Assembly (NCBI RefSeq): GCF_019890615.1
Contig: NZ_JAINVZ010000001.1
Coordinates: forward strand, 248,001-312,000
DNA length: 64,000 bases
Origin: Streptantibioticus parmotrematis
Lineage (GTDB): Bacteria > Actinomycetota > Actinomycetes > Streptomycetales > Streptomycetaceae
Direction of reading: 5' to 3'
In this document: piece by piece, positions 18,568 through 27,420 of the stretch
Position numbering within the stretch: position 1 is the stretch's first letter
Layout: every line of letters begins with the position of its first letter
Translations under genes and position numbers: made by a program
The notes under the pieces: generated by a model
What the model was told of the DNA's origin: nothing
The model's database searches: none
What the model saw: the letters and a program-made list of their open reading frames with translations, nothing else

Positions 18568-19053
18568 TCAGGCCGAACGCGCTGCCGAGGCGCCGTGGGA
18601 CGCGCACAGAAGCCAGCGCGGCCGCTGCTCCGGCAGCGTCAGGCCCAGCGTGCCGAGCGCCTTGAGCAGGGCGTCGTCCCACTCGGCGGTCTCCCGCCCC
18701 GGCACGTCGGACCCGAGGTCGGCGCACTCGCCCAGCGGTACGCGCACGACGTGGGCGGTGAGCAGGTACATCGGGGCCTGCTCCCTGCCGTACGGGGTGA
18801 GCTCCACGCCGAGGGACCGCAACCGCTCGTCGCGCCGCAGGAAGTAGCCGTGCGCCTGCGGCGACCAGCGCTCGGTGAAGCCGGTCGAGGCCAGCAGCCG
18901 GTCCTGAGCCGCCTCACGGAAGCCGCCCTCGGTGTCGGGGGAGTACCAGTCGACGGCCAACTCGCCGTATTCGTCCGTCTCTTCGACCTTCCAGCCGTCC
19001 GCGCCGCCGAGGTCGTAGCCGTAGGCGAGGAGGGTGTCCGTCGGGTTGCTCAC
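18568..19053 (-). CDS. Uncharacterised protein, 161 residues
   Basis: GTG start 8 bases after GGAG. The protein is soluble and acidic with no signal peptide: SNPTDTLLAYGYDLGGADGW, then a Tyr/Trp-rich middle, MYLLTAHVVRVPLGEC and a C-terminal WLLCASHGASAARSA. Similar proteins occur widely in streptomycetes to my recollection, but I know of no function. It lies upstream of the sigma factor gene on the same strand, separated by the sigma promoter region. Its own upstream region holds a 23-bp tandem duplication. Confidence 0.7.
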   Translation of the reverse strand: MSNPTDTLLAYGYDLGGADGWKVEETDEYGELAVDWYSPDTEGGFREAAQDRLLASTGFTERWSPQAHGYFLRRDERLRSLGVELTPYGREQAPMYLLTAHVVRVPLGECADLGSDVPGRETAEWDDALLKALGTLGLTLPEQRPRWLLCASHGASAARSA

Positions 19054-19197
19054 AGGCGGTGCTCCGTAACGGAAGGCCCGTGGGCCGGGTGCCGCGGGCG
19101 TGTGCCGTCGGCGCGTCCTCACGTGAACGGGCCCGGGAGGCCGCGTCGTTGCGGATCGGCGCCGACGCAGACCGCTTACCCCGGGCCGGGGAGGGTG

Positions 19198-19243
19198 ATG
19201 CCTGGAGGTCTTCCGTGTAGATGCCTGGAGGTCTTCCGTGTAG
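19198..19243. repeat. Perfect 23-bp tandem duplication in a divergent promoter region
   Basis: ATGCCTGGAGGTCTTCCGTG plus TAG, twice, exactly identical and head to tail, between divergent genes at 19053 and 19335. The unit is not a multiple of three and shows no coding signal. It may be a recent slippage duplication of a regulatory site. Confidence 0.85.
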
Positions 19244-19334
19244 GGGACGGCCGCCCGGGTAGCCGCAGCCCCACGCACGACCGACCATCGCGCGCCGCGG
19301 TCCACCCGGGGCGCGCCCGGCAGGAGGGAACACC

Positions 19335-20036
19335 ATGACTGCCCGGCAGCACGCCAGCACCGCCCGGCACAGGGCACCCCGTCGCCGCACCCCCGCGCTG
19401 CGCACCGCGCTCACCGCCGCCGCGGGATCGGTCCTGGTGACCACGGTCGCCGCCAGTGCCCCGGCCCAGGCGTCGGCCACGACCGCGCCGCACCGGGCCG
19501 CCTCGGCGCCGACCGCCACCCGGCAGGCCCCCGACAGCCTGCGCCGCGACGTCAACGATCTGACCGTGCGCACTCCGGACGGCTCCGCCCTCGGCCAGGC
19601 CCGGCTCTTCGCGGTCTACCGGGACCTGCGGGCGGCGGGCGTGAACGACTGGACCGTCGTGGGCGCGGAGGACCCGGGGCGGCCGGGCGTGGTGCTGCGG
19701 CTGTGGCACACCGACCCGGCGAAGGCGGACGCCGTGCGGCGGGCGATCGCGCCCACGCTGCGGGTGACCTCCCGGGCGCACGAGGTCTACAGCGTGGGGC
19801 TGCTGGCGCCGGTTCGGCCCGGCTCGCCCGCCGCACGCGGCGACGTGGCCGAGCTGACCCGCGTGGTGCAGGAGGCGGGCGGCCCGGGCGCGCTGGTGGA
19901 CCCGCAGCCCGACGTCGTCCACGTCCACCTGGAGGCCGACCGGCTGAGCGCGGCCACGCTGGACGCGGTACGGGCGCAGGCCGCCCGCACGGCCGGTTCG
20001 CCGGTCGGCGCGGTCCGCGTGATCGGGGAGCCGTAG
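19335..20036 (+). CDS. Exported protein of unknown function
   Basis: 233 residues with AGGAGGG before the ATG. A basic N-terminus (ARHRAPRRRTPALR) and hydrophobic core lead to a probable signal peptidase site near ASAPAQASA (about residue 45). The mature part is Ala/Val-rich alpha/beta, with ARLFAVYRDLRAAGVNDWTV and repeated VRVT or VHVHL strands. No catalytic motif is recognised. The gene stands alone. Confidence 0.72.
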   Translation: MTARQHASTARHRAPRRRTPALRTALTAAAGSVLVTTVAASAPAQASATTAPHRAASAPTATRQAPDSLRRDVNDLTVRTPDGSALGQARLFAVYRDLRAAGVNDWTVVGAEDPGRPGVVLRLWHTDPAKADAVRRAIAPTLRVTSRAHEVYSVGLLAPVRPGSPAARGDVAELTRVVQEAGGPGALVDPQPDVVHVHLEADRLSAATLDAVRAQAARTAGSPVGAVRVIGEP

Positions 20037-20118
20037 GCCCCGCTGCGGCCCGTCCGTGACCGCCCCCTGAGGACAGCCGTCGGTCCCTCGGACATACGGA
20101 TGTCATATGAACGCGATA

Positions 20119-20146
20119 AAGTTAGTTAGCCTCAAGCAACTAACTT
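20119..20146. promoter_or_regulatory. Inverted repeat, probable repressor operator of the efflux gene
   Basis: AAGTTAGTT-N10-AACTAACTT, perfect 9-bp arms in an AT-rich patch 50 bases before the DHA2 transporter start. The ACTAAC/GTTAGT half-site recurs ahead of the paralogous MarR-transporter pair at 52.65 kb. Confidence 0.6.
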
Positions 20147-20194
20147 CCTCGCGGTCGGCGCGTACGCGACGCGAAGGGGACGGGAATCACAGAA

Positions 20195-22024
20195 GTGGGC
20201 ATAGCCAGGAGAACACCCCCAGCACCGGCGACGCCGGGCGGGTCCCCGGACGCGTCGGCGCTGGGCCCGCACTACAAGTGGATCGCGCTGTCGAACACCA
20301 CCCTCGGTGTGCTGATGGTGATGATCAACCAGTCGATCGTGCTGATCGCGTTGCCCGACATCTTCCGGGGCGTCCACCTCGACCCCCTCGACCCCTCCAA
20401 CACCAGCTACCTGCTGTGGATGCTGATGGGGTTCATGGTGGTCACCGCGGTGCTGGTGGTCACCTTCGGCAGGCTCGGCGACATGTTCGGCCGGGTCCGC
20501 ATGTACAACATGGGGTTCGCGGTCTTCACCGCCTGCTCGATCATGCTCTCGCTGACCTGGATGCACGGCAGCGCGGGTGCGCTGTGGCTGATCGGCTGGC
20601 GCATCGTGCAGGGCATCGGCGGCGCGCTGCTGTTCGCCAACTCCACCGCGATCCTCACCGACGCCTTCCCCGCCAAGCAGCGCGGCACGGCCCTGGGCAT
20701 CAACTCCATCGCTGCCATCGCGGGCTCGTTCCTCGGCCTGATCCTCGGCGGCGTGCTCGCCCCGGTCAACTGGAAGATGATCTTCCTGGTCTCGGTGCCG
20801 TTCGGCGTCTTCGGCACGATCTGGGCGTACGTGAAGCTGCACGACACCGGTGTGCGCCGCAAGGCGAAGATGGACTGGTGGGGCAACGTCACCTTCGCCG
20901 TCGGCCTGATCTCGGTGCTGGTCGGCATCACCTACGGCATCCAGCCGTACGGCTCCAGCAGCATGGGCTGGGGAAACCCCTGGGTGCTGACCGCGCTCAT
21001 CGGCGGCGCCATCGTGCTCGTCGGCTTCGTGGTGATCGAGAACCGGGTGGCCGAACCGCTCTTCCGCCTGTCGCTCTTCCGGCTGCGGGCGTTCACCGCG
21101 GGCAACATCGCCAGCCTGCTGACCGCGCTCGGCCGCGGTGGCCTTCAGTTCATGCTGATCATCTGGCTCCAGGGCATTTGGCTGCCCCTGCACGGCTACA
21201 GCTTCGAGCAGACCCCGCTGTGGGCCGGCATCTACATGATCCCGCTGACCATCGGCTTCCTGCTGTCGGCGCCGGTCTCCGGCTGGCTGTCCGACCACTT
21301 CGGCTCGCGGGCCTTCACGGTGGGCGGCGCGCTGCTGACCGCGGCGAGCTTCGTGGCCCTGATGGAGCTGCCGACCGACTTCAGCTACTGGGTCTTCGCC
21401 CTGCTGATCCTGGTCAACGGCCTCGGCTCCGGCCTGTTCGCGTCGCCGAACCGCGCCGAGATCATGAACGCCGTCCCGGCCGACGCGCGCGGCGCGGGCG
21501 CCGGTATGACCGCCACGTTCCAGAACTCCTCGATGGTGCTGTCCATCGGCATCTTCTTCAGCCTGATGATCGCGGGCCTGTCCCACACGCTGCCGCACAC
21601 CATGCACGACGGCCTGGTCGCGCAGGGCGTGCCGAACGCCGAGGCCACCCAGATCTCGCAACTGCCGCCGATCGCCGTGCTGTTCGCGGCCTTCCTCGGC
21701 TACAACCCGTTCCAGCAGCTGCTCGCCGGTCACCTGGGCGGGCTGCCGCACGGCGGCGCGACCATCACCGGCAAGCAGTTCTTCCCGCACCTGATCTCCG
21801 GTCCGTTCCACCACGGCCTGGTGATCGCCTTCTGGTTCGCGGTCGCCGCCTGCGTGGTCGCCGCGTTCTCCTCGTTGATGACCGGCCGCATCGGCCGTCG
21901 GCACGAGAAGCGCCCCGAGCCGCTCGGCGAGGAGCTGGCCGCGGTCTCCGGTGAGGCCGGTATCGCGATGAGCGAGCTGGTCGTTCCCGAGGAGAGCGGA
22001 AGCCCGGAGGACCGCAGGGCCTGA
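20195..22024 (+). CDS. MFS transporter, DHA2 (14-helix) drug:H+ antiporter family
   Basis: A 609-residue polytopic protein with about 14 helices. Motif A is GRLGDMFGRVRMYN in loop 2-3 and motif C lies in helix 5 (GSFLGLILGGVLAP). It carries an extra-long external loop between the last helices (GKQFFPHLISGPFHHG). Family members export drugs or dyes using the proton gradient. Start GTG 20195 follows GAAGGGGACGGG. The protein is clearly paralogous to the transporter at 53135 (same YKW-ALSNTTLGVL opening and same long loop). No regulator is adjacent, although a palindromic operator is. The substrate is unknown. Confidence 0.93.
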   Translation: MGIARRTPPAPATPGGSPDASALGPHYKWIALSNTTLGVLMVMINQSIVLIALPDIFRGVHLDPLDPSNTSYLLWMLMGFMVVTAVLVVTFGRLGDMFGRVRMYNMGFAVFTACSIMLSLTWMHGSAGALWLIGWRIVQGIGGALLFANSTAILTDAFPAKQRGTALGINSIAAIAGSFLGLILGGVLAPVNWKMIFLVSVPFGVFGTIWAYVKLHDTGVRRKAKMDWWGNVTFAVGLISVLVGITYGIQPYGSSSMGWGNPWVLTALIGGAIVLVGFVVIENRVAEPLFRLSLFRLRAFTAGNIASLLTALGRGGLQFMLIIWLQGIWLPLHGYSFEQTPLWAGIYMIPLTIGFLLSAPVSGWLSDHFGSRAFTVGGALLTAASFVALMELPTDFSYWVFALLILVNGLGSGLFASPNRAEIMNAVPADARGAGAGMTATFQNSSMVLSIGIFFSLMIAGLSHTLPHTMHDGLVAQGVPNAEATQISQLPPIAVLFAAFLGYNPFQQLLAGHLGGLPHGGATITGKQFFPHLISGPFHHGLVIAFWFAVAACVVAAFSSLMTGRIGRRHEKRPEPLGEELAAVSGEAGIAMSELVVPEESGSPEDRRA

Positions 22025-22045
22025 CACCTGGTGAGCGAACGACGC

Positions 22046-22085
22046 GGCGCCCGCCCCCTCCGCCTGGGCGGAAGGGACGGGCGCC
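22046..22085. terminator. Bidirectional terminator hairpin
   Basis: GGCGCCCG/CGGGCGCC outer stem with an inner TCCGCC/GGCGGA stem, between the converging transporter and alpha-galactosidase genes. Confidence 0.65.
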
Positions 22086-22101
22086 GTGCTGCGCCGTGGG
22101 G

Positions 22102-23400
22102 TCAGCCCGTGGTGTGGACGCGGTACATCACGGTGCCGTGCGCGGGCACCGTCGCCGACACCGACGAGGTGAACGGGGTGGTGGTCTTGCTGATCAGGTC
22201 CTTGGCGGCGAGCTTCGCACCGGCGGGGTAGCCCAGCTCCTGGCTGCCGATGGTGAAGGTCTGCTGCTTGGCGCTCTTGTTGAGGAAGACCACCGCCTTG
22301 TCGCCGCCTGCCAGCGGCTTGACCAGGACGTCGTACGTGGCGTCGCTGTAGACCTGGTGGCCCTGCACGCCCGCCGGGTCCTGGTCGACGGCGATCACGT
22401 CGGCGTTGCCCAGGATCGCCAGCGCCGAGGGGCTGAGCTTGGTCAGGTCGGTGCTGCTGATCAGCGGCGCCGCCATCTCGGCCCACAGCACCACCTGCGA
22501 CTGGGTCTCGTCGGCGGTCAGGCCCGAGTCACCGGCGAGCAGGAAGTCCGGGTCGTTCCAGTGACCGGGGCCCGAGTAGGCGCCCAGCGGCACGTTGTAG
22601 CCGTAGTTGGCCATGATGCTGGACCACTTGTCGTTGTCCTGGCCCAGCGCGATGTCCCAGCCCTCGCGCCACAGGTTGCCGTACTTCGGCGTCCACTGGA
22701 GGATCTTGTACCAGTCGGGGGTGCCCTGGAAGTACGCGGGCGCCGACTCCGAGAAGACGATCTTGCGGCCGCTGTCCAGCAGCGCCTGGCTCATCTTCTG
22801 GTATTCCTCGCGGTACGTCTCCTCGTCCGACTGGCCCTGCACGCTGGGCACGTTGCAGCCGTCGAGCTTGAGGTAGTCCACGCCCCAGGAGGCGAAGCGC
22901 TTGGCGTCGGCGGTCTCGTGGCCCCAACTGCCCGGGTAGCCGCCGCAGGTCTCGGTGCCCGCGTCCTCGTAGATGCCGAACTTCAGTCCCATCTTGTGCA
23001 GTTGGCTGCCGACGTAGGCCATGCCGTCGGGGAACTTGGTGGAGTCGCCCACCAGGTTGCCGTTGCGGTCGCGGCTCTTGGCCATCCAGCAGTCGTCGAT
23101 GGTGACGGTGTTGTAGCCCTTCTTCGCGAGTCCCGTGCTGACCAGTGCCTTGGCCTGGTCGAGGATGAGCTGCTCGGAGATGTTGCACTGGTAGTACGAC
23201 CAGTCGTTCCAGCCCATCGGCGGGGTGAGCGCCAGGCCGTTGTAGGCGGGGGAGGTGTTGCCCGCCTTCGGCGGCGCGGTGTGGGCGGCGGGCGTGGCCG
23301 GGGCGGCCTGGGCGGGCAGCGCCGCGGTGAGCGCGAGCCCGCCGACGGCCAGGGTGGTGGTGATCGCGTGGGCGAGGCGCTTGCGGGACGGGTGTATCAA
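22102..23400 (-). CDS. Secreted GH27 alpha-galactosidase
   Basis: 432 residues. The TTG start follows GTGAGGTCG. Signal peptide about 1-32, ending ALPAQA. The GH27 barrel begins GLALTPPMGWNDWSYY. The nucleophile is Asp180 in YLKLDGCN and the acid/base Asp283 in GHWNDPDFL; Asp102-103 in TIDDCW binds substrate. A short C-terminal beta domain follows. It should release terminal alpha-galactose (or N-acetylgalactosamine) from oligosaccharides outside the cell. The sugar porter and the kinase-aldolase operon next to it could use the product. Confidence 0.95.
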   Translation of the reverse strand: MIHPSRKRLAHAITTTLAVGGLALTAALPAQAAPATPAAHTAPPKAGNTSPAYNGLALTPPMGWNDWSYYQCNISEQLILDQAKALVSTGLAKKGYNTVTIDDCWMAKSRDRNGNLVGDSTKFPDGMAYVGSQLHKMGLKFGIYEDAGTETCGGYPGSWGHETADAKRFASWGVDYLKLDGCNVPSVQGQSDEETYREEYQKMSQALLDSGRKIVFSESAPAYFQGTPDWYKILQWTPKYGNLWREGWDIALGQDNDKWSSIMANYGYNVPLGAYSGPGHWNDPDFLLAGDSGLTADETQSQVVLWAEMAAPLISSTDLTKLSPSALAILGNADVIAVDQDPAGVQGHQVYSDATYDVLVKPLAGGDKAVVFLNKSAKQQTFTIGSQELGYPAGAKLAAKDLISKTTTPFTSSVSATVPAHGTVMYRVHTTG

Positions 23401-23607
23401 CGTGTCGACCTCACTCGGCTCAGGGCCGGACCGGGAGCCGGCCGCTGGGGGATACCGGACTGTGCGGTGGTGCGGACGTGCGGTGGTGCGGTCGGGCGGT
23501 GACGCGGTGGTACGGGTGTCGCGTGTTACGTGGTGCGGTCGGGCGGTCCTGGGGCGGGCGCCCGGGCGGGGCGCTCGCGGTCGGGGGGGCGAGGGTCGGG
23601 GAGCGGG
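23401..23607. repeat. G-rich intergenic stretch with GTGCGG-type repeats
   Basis: Between the alpha-galactosidase start and the sugar porter stop. Degenerate GTGCGG/CGGTGG units dominate 23455-23550, and an 18-bp direct repeat (GTGGTGCGGTCGGGCGGT) occurs at 23483-23500 and 23530-23547. No gene is seen. Confidence 0.6.
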
Positions 23608-25107
23608 TCAGGCGGAGCGGTCGTCCGGGCCCGGGCCCGCGTCGTGGACGGGCTGGGCCAGCGCGGGGGAGTCGAGGAGCGAACGCGGCTCGCGCACCCC
23701 GGAGGCCGGGGCGGAGTGCGGGTCGGGCCAGTGGCCGTTGTTCTGCCAGTAGGCGCGGATCTCCTCCAGCTGGCGGCCCTTGGTCTCCGGCGCCATCACG
23801 GCGATGAACGAGATCGCGAGCAGCGCCAGCACCGCGAACCCGCCGAACGTCCAGGACGCGCCGACGTGCGCCAGCAGCGAGGGGAAGAACTGGGCGACCA
23901 GCAGGTTGGCCACCAGGTCGGCGGCGAGCATCACCGAGGCGCCCAGCGACCGCAGCTGCGCCGGGAACGCCTCGCTCGCGTAGACCCAGATCAGCGAGCC
24001 GAAGCCGAAGTTGAACGCGGCGGTGAACAGGGTGATGGCGGCGAAGCCGACCCAGGTGCCGCCGCCGTGCACGGCGCCGGTGCCGAACACCGCGCTGAGC
24101 ACGACGAGGGTGACGAGCATCGAGCCGATGCCGCTGAGCAGCACGACGCGGCGGCCGAAGCGGTCGACGATGAACAGCGCGGAGATCGTGGCGACCAGGG
24201 AGACCAGCTCGACCAGCGAGGGCAGGAAGAAGTTCTGCCCGCTGCCGGTGAAGCCCATGGTCTGGAAGATCTCCGGGCTGTAGTAGGTGACCGCGTTGAT
24301 GCCGGTGATCTGGCAGAAGAAGCCCATGCCGATGACGAAGACCGTGGCCCTGGCGAACGGCTTGCGCACCAACTGCGCCAGCGTTCCCCCGTTGCGGCGC
24401 TCGGCGCGCAGCTCGCGGTCGATCGCCGCGGTCTCGGCGACCGGGTCGACGTCCGGGTCGGTGTCCGCCATCACCCGGGCCGCCTCGTCGAGGCGGCCCT
24501 TGAGGATGTACCAGCGCGGGGTGTCGGGCAGCCGCAGCAGCGGGATCACCACCAGCGCCGCCGGGACCGCGGACAGGCCGAGCATCAGCCGCCAGTGACC
24601 GCCGCCCGACAGGCCCCAGTTGACGAAGTAGGTGATGGTGATGCCCGCGACGCAGGCCACCTGGTACGTGGCGACGGCGGCGCCGCGGATGCGGGCCGGG
24701 GTCGACTCGGCGATGAACAGCGGTGCCGCCACGATCGACACACCGATCGCCACTCCGAGCAGGAAGCGGAACGCGTAGAGCACCCCGATGCCGGGCGACA
24801 GGGCCGACAGCGCGACGAAGACCGCGTAGCAGGCGGCGACCAGCACCATGGTCATCCGGCGGCCGATCGCGTCGGCGAGCCGTCCCGCGGCGAGCGCGCC
24901 GAGGATCGAGCCCAACACCAGGATGCTGTTGACCAGGCCCTTCTGCCCGGAGTTGAGGTGGAAGTCGCGGGCGAGGAAGACCAGCGCACCGGAGATGCTC
25001 CCGGTGTCGTACCCGTAGATCACCCCGACCACGGCACCGGTGAACGCGATCCGGTGGCCTGTGCCGAAGCGGCGCCGCGCGGGGGGTGCGGCGGTCTGTG
25101 ACGCCAT
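23608..25107 (-). CDS. Sugar porter family MFS transporter
   Basis: About 499 residues and 12 helices. Sugar porter signatures: GYDTGSISGAL in helix 1, GRLADAIGRRMT (motif A), PLFIAESTPARIRGAA after helix 4, and the end-of-protein PETKGRQLEEI. It is predicted to be a proton-coupled monosaccharide importer. ATG 25107 has AAGGA 8 bases ahead; a longer frame to 25173 lacks one. It is divergent from the SIS-ROK-aldolase-DeoR operon across a 250-bp regulatory region, which argues for a shared sugar and shared DeoR control (inference). Confidence 0.93.
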   Translation of the reverse strand: MASQTAAPPARRRFGTGHRIAFTGAVVGVIYGYDTGSISGALVFLARDFHLNSGQKGLVNSILVLGSILGALAAGRLADAIGRRMTMVLVAACYAVFVALSALSPGIGVLYAFRFLLGVAIGVSIVAAPLFIAESTPARIRGAAVATYQVACVAGITITYFVNWGLSGGGHWRLMLGLSAVPAALVVIPLLRLPDTPRWYILKGRLDEAARVMADTDPDVDPVAETAAIDRELRAERRNGGTLAQLVRKPFARATVFVIGMGFFCQITGINAVTYYSPEIFQTMGFTGSGQNFFLPSLVELVSLVATISALFIVDRFGRRVVLLSGIGSMLVTLVVLSAVFGTGAVHGGGTWVGFAAITLFTAAFNFGFGSLIWVYASEAFPAQLRSLGASVMLAADLVANLLVAQFFPSLLAHVGASWTFGGFAVLALLAISFIAVMAPETKGRQLEEIRAYWQNNGHWPDPHSAPASGVREPRSLLDSPALAQPVHDAGPGPDDRSA

Positions 25108-25359
25108 GGTGCGGTCCTTAGAACAAGGCAAGCGGCTGATTGATTGTGCGAGTGTCGCGACCGTTTCGCTCAACTGTCAACAGTCACGGGCGCCTCTGTG
25201 GTGCCGAATAAAATACATGAACCACGAAAAATAGGGCGTATTGACGACGCGGTGCTGTCGTACCGGCCGAAACAAGGTGCACAATGCTGATGCGAGTACC
25301 GCACTTCACGTCATGAGGCGTCATCCACGCGTCCGTGACAGCCGACGACAGGGGAGCCC
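25108..25359. promoter_or_regulatory. Divergent regulatory region of the sugar locus
   Basis: AT-rich for this genome. It contains the inverted repeat ACTGT-CA-ACAGT (25173-25184), a minus-strand TTGACA inside it that could be a -35, and three scattered CGAAA/TTTCG elements of the kind DeoR repressors often bind. No single operator can be fixed by eye. Confidence 0.4.
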
Positions 25360-26256
25360 GTGAGCCAGCTCGAATTCATGGCCCAGGAGATCGAGTCCCA
25401 GCCGGAGACCTGGCGCGCCGCCGCCCGCCTCGCCACCGCCGCCGACTGCCCGCTGCCCGCGCCCGGCCTCAAGGTCGCGGTCGTCGGCTGCGGGACCTCC
25501 TGGTTCATGGCGCAGTCCTACGCCGCCCTGCGCGAGGCCGCGGGACTGGGCGTCACCGACGCGTTCGCCGCCTCCGAGGCACCGCTGGCCGACCGGGGCT
25601 ACGACGCGGTGGTCGCCATCACCCGCTCGGGCACCACCACCGAGGTGCTGCGGCTGCTGACCGAGGTACGCGGCCGGGTCCGCACCGTCGCCGTGGTCGG
25701 CGACCCGGACACCCCGGTCCGGGAGAGCGCCGACGAGGTGATCGCGCTGCCGTTCGCCGACGAGCGCTCCGTCGTCCAGACCCGCTTCGCCACCACCGCC
25801 CTCACCCTGCTCCGTGCCCACCTCGGCCAGGACGTCGAGTCCGCGGTGGCCGACGCGCGGGCCGCGCTGGGGCAGCCGGTCGCCCAGGAGTGGATCGACG
25901 CCGAGCAGTTCACGTTCCTCGGCCGCGGCTGGACCTACGGGCTCGCCAACGAGGCCGCGCTGAAGATGCGCGAGGCGTCGCAGAGCTGGACCGAGTCCTA
26001 CCCGGCCATGGAGTACCGGCACGGGCCGATCGCCATCGCCGCGCCGGGCCGGGTCACCTGGATGTTCGGCGACGCGCCGGAGGGGCTGGCCGAGCAGGTC
26101 ACCGCCACCGGGGCGGCCTTCGTCGACCACCCGCTGGAGCCGCTGGCCGACCTCGTCCTGCTCCAGCGCGTCGCCCTGGAACGGGCCAGGGCCCGGGGTC
26201 TCGACCCGGACGCCCCGCGCAACCTCACCCGTTCCGTCATCCTCGCCCCGCGGTGA
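25360..26256 (+). CDS. SIS-domain sugar isomerase/deaminase-like protein
   Basis: 298 residues from GTG after GGGGAG. Two SIS folds: the first with VAVVGCGTSWFMAQSY and AITRSGTTTEVLRL, the second with FLGRGWTYGLANEAALKMRE and AMEYRHGPIAI, as in the isomerase half of GlmS and in AgaS/FrlB proteins. These act on phosphosugars (aldose-ketose or amino-sugar). First gene of a four-gene operon with ROK kinase, class II aldolase and DeoR. The set fits isomerise-phosphorylate-cleave catabolism, resembling the N-acetylgalactosamine/tagatose route, but no deacetylase is present. Confidence 0.9.
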   Translation: MSQLEFMAQEIESQPETWRAAARLATAADCPLPAPGLKVAVVGCGTSWFMAQSYAALREAAGLGVTDAFAASEAPLADRGYDAVVAITRSGTTTEVLRLLTEVRGRVRTVAVVGDPDTPVRESADEVIALPFADERSVVQTRFATTALTLLRAHLGQDVESAVADARAALGQPVAQEWIDAEQFTFLGRGWTYGLANEAALKMREASQSWTESYPAMEYRHGPIAIAAPGRVTWMFGDAPEGLAEQVTATGAAFVDHPLEPLADLVLLQRVALERARARGLDPDAPRNLTRSVILAPR

Positions 26257-27308
26257 CCAGGGGTCCCGAGGACGCCGAGCACCCCGAGTACACGGAGGGC
26301 TCCGATGGCCTCGATGACGTCGTCGTCGCCTGCGACATCGGCGGCACCGCCATCAAGGCCGGTCTGGTCGACACGCGCGGATTCGTCCGCCACGACCACG
26401 GCGTGCCCACGCCGTTCGTGGCGGGCGACGGCGCGGCCACGGCGGACGCGGTGCTGGCCGAGGTGGTCCGCACCACCGCGCGGCTGCGCGAGGCGGCCGC
26501 CGAGCGGGGCGGCCGGGTCGTCGCGCTCGGCGTGATCGTGCCGGGCCTGGTGGACGCGGAAGCGGGCCTCGCCAGGTACTCGGAGAACCTCGGCTGGCGC
26601 GACGTGCCGTTCGTGCGCAGGCTGACCAAGGCGACAGGGCTCCCGGTCGGCTTCGACCACGACGTACGGGCGGCGGGCGCCGCGGAACAGCGGCTCGGCG
26701 CGGCCCGCGGCAGGCGCGACGTGGCCTTCGTGCCGATCGGCACCGGCATCTCCGCCTCCCTCGTGCTCGACGGCCGCCCCTACGCGGGCGGCGGCTGGGC
26801 CGGGGAGATCGGCCACCTGGACGCCGGCAGCGGACTGCCCTGCCCCTGCGGCGGCACCGGCTGCCTGGAGACCGTCGCCTCCGCCTCGGCCATCCGCCGC
26901 CGCTACGAGGAGCGCACCGGGCGCGCGGTCTCCGGTGCGGTCGACGTGGCGGCCCGGCTGGAGCGGGGCGACCCCGACGCACGAGTCGTCTGGGACGCGG
27001 CGATCGACGCGCTGGCCGTCTCCCTGACCGGGCTCGCCGCGGTCGTCGCACCCGAACTGGTGCTGATCGGCGGCGGGTTGTCGGGCGCGGGCGACGCGTT
27101 GCTCGCACCGCTGCGCCGGGCACTGGACGCCCGCCTGACCCTGCAACGCCGCCCCGAACTGCGCCTGGCCGGGCTCGGCGACCGGGCCGGGCTGCTGGGC
27201 GCCGCGCTGCTGGCGTGGGAACGCGTCGGCGTACGGGTCGCGGAGCCGGGACCGCCCGCCTCCCGGCCCGCCGTCCACCGGTCGCACGCCGCGGACCCGG
27301 CCACGTAA
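26253..27308 (+). CDS. ROK-family sugar kinase
   Basis: About 351 residues. The GTG start overlaps the SIS stop (GTGA) and has no Shine-Dalgarno, so translation is coupled. ATP-binding DIGGTAIKAGLVD, the ROK glycine/His motif GEIGHLDAG, and the zinc site CPCGGTGCLE are all present, so it is an active-type kinase rather than a ROK repressor (no N-terminal winged helix). The probable substrate is a ketose or hexosamine made or used by its operon partners. A short Pro/Arg-rich tail is poorly conserved-looking. Confidence 0.92.
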   Translation: MTRGPEDAEHPEYTEGSDGLDDVVVACDIGGTAIKAGLVDTRGFVRHDHGVPTPFVAGDGAATADAVLAEVVRTTARLREAAAERGGRVVALGVIVPGLVDAEAGLARYSENLGWRDVPFVRRLTKATGLPVGFDHDVRAAGAAEQRLGAARGRRDVAFVPIGTGISASLVLDGRPYAGGGWAGEIGHLDAGSGLPCPCGGTGCLETVASASAIRRRYEERTGRAVSGAVDVAARLERGDPDARVVWDAAIDALAVSLTGLAAVVAPELVLIGGGLSGAGDALLAPLRRALDARLTLQRRPELRLAGLGDRAGLLGAALLAWERVGVRVAEPGPPASRPAVHRSHAADPAT

Positions 27309-27312
27309 TCGC

Positions 27313-27334
27313 CGGTCCCGCACGTGCGGGACCG
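27313..27334. repeat. 22-bp perfect palindrome between kinase and aldolase genes
   Basis: Arms CGGTCCCGCAC/GTGCGGGACCG, five bases after the ROK stop; a third copy of GGTCCCGCAC follows at 27345-27354. It may be an RNA hairpin that protects or attenuates the message inside the operon, or an operator. Confidence 0.6.
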
Positions 27335-27420
27335 CCGACCGCGCGGTCCCGCACCAAGCTCGCCCCCTCCGAGGCCCCCGCCGTCCGCCCCCCCGCCTTC
27401 GTTCCCGACCGGAGACCGCC

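Noticed and set aside
20132-22486. A 784-codon open frame on the minus strand
   Set aside because: It lies antisense to the DHA2 transporter and alpha-galactosidase. Composition is biased (Gln/Arg/His/Gly) with no recognisable motif.
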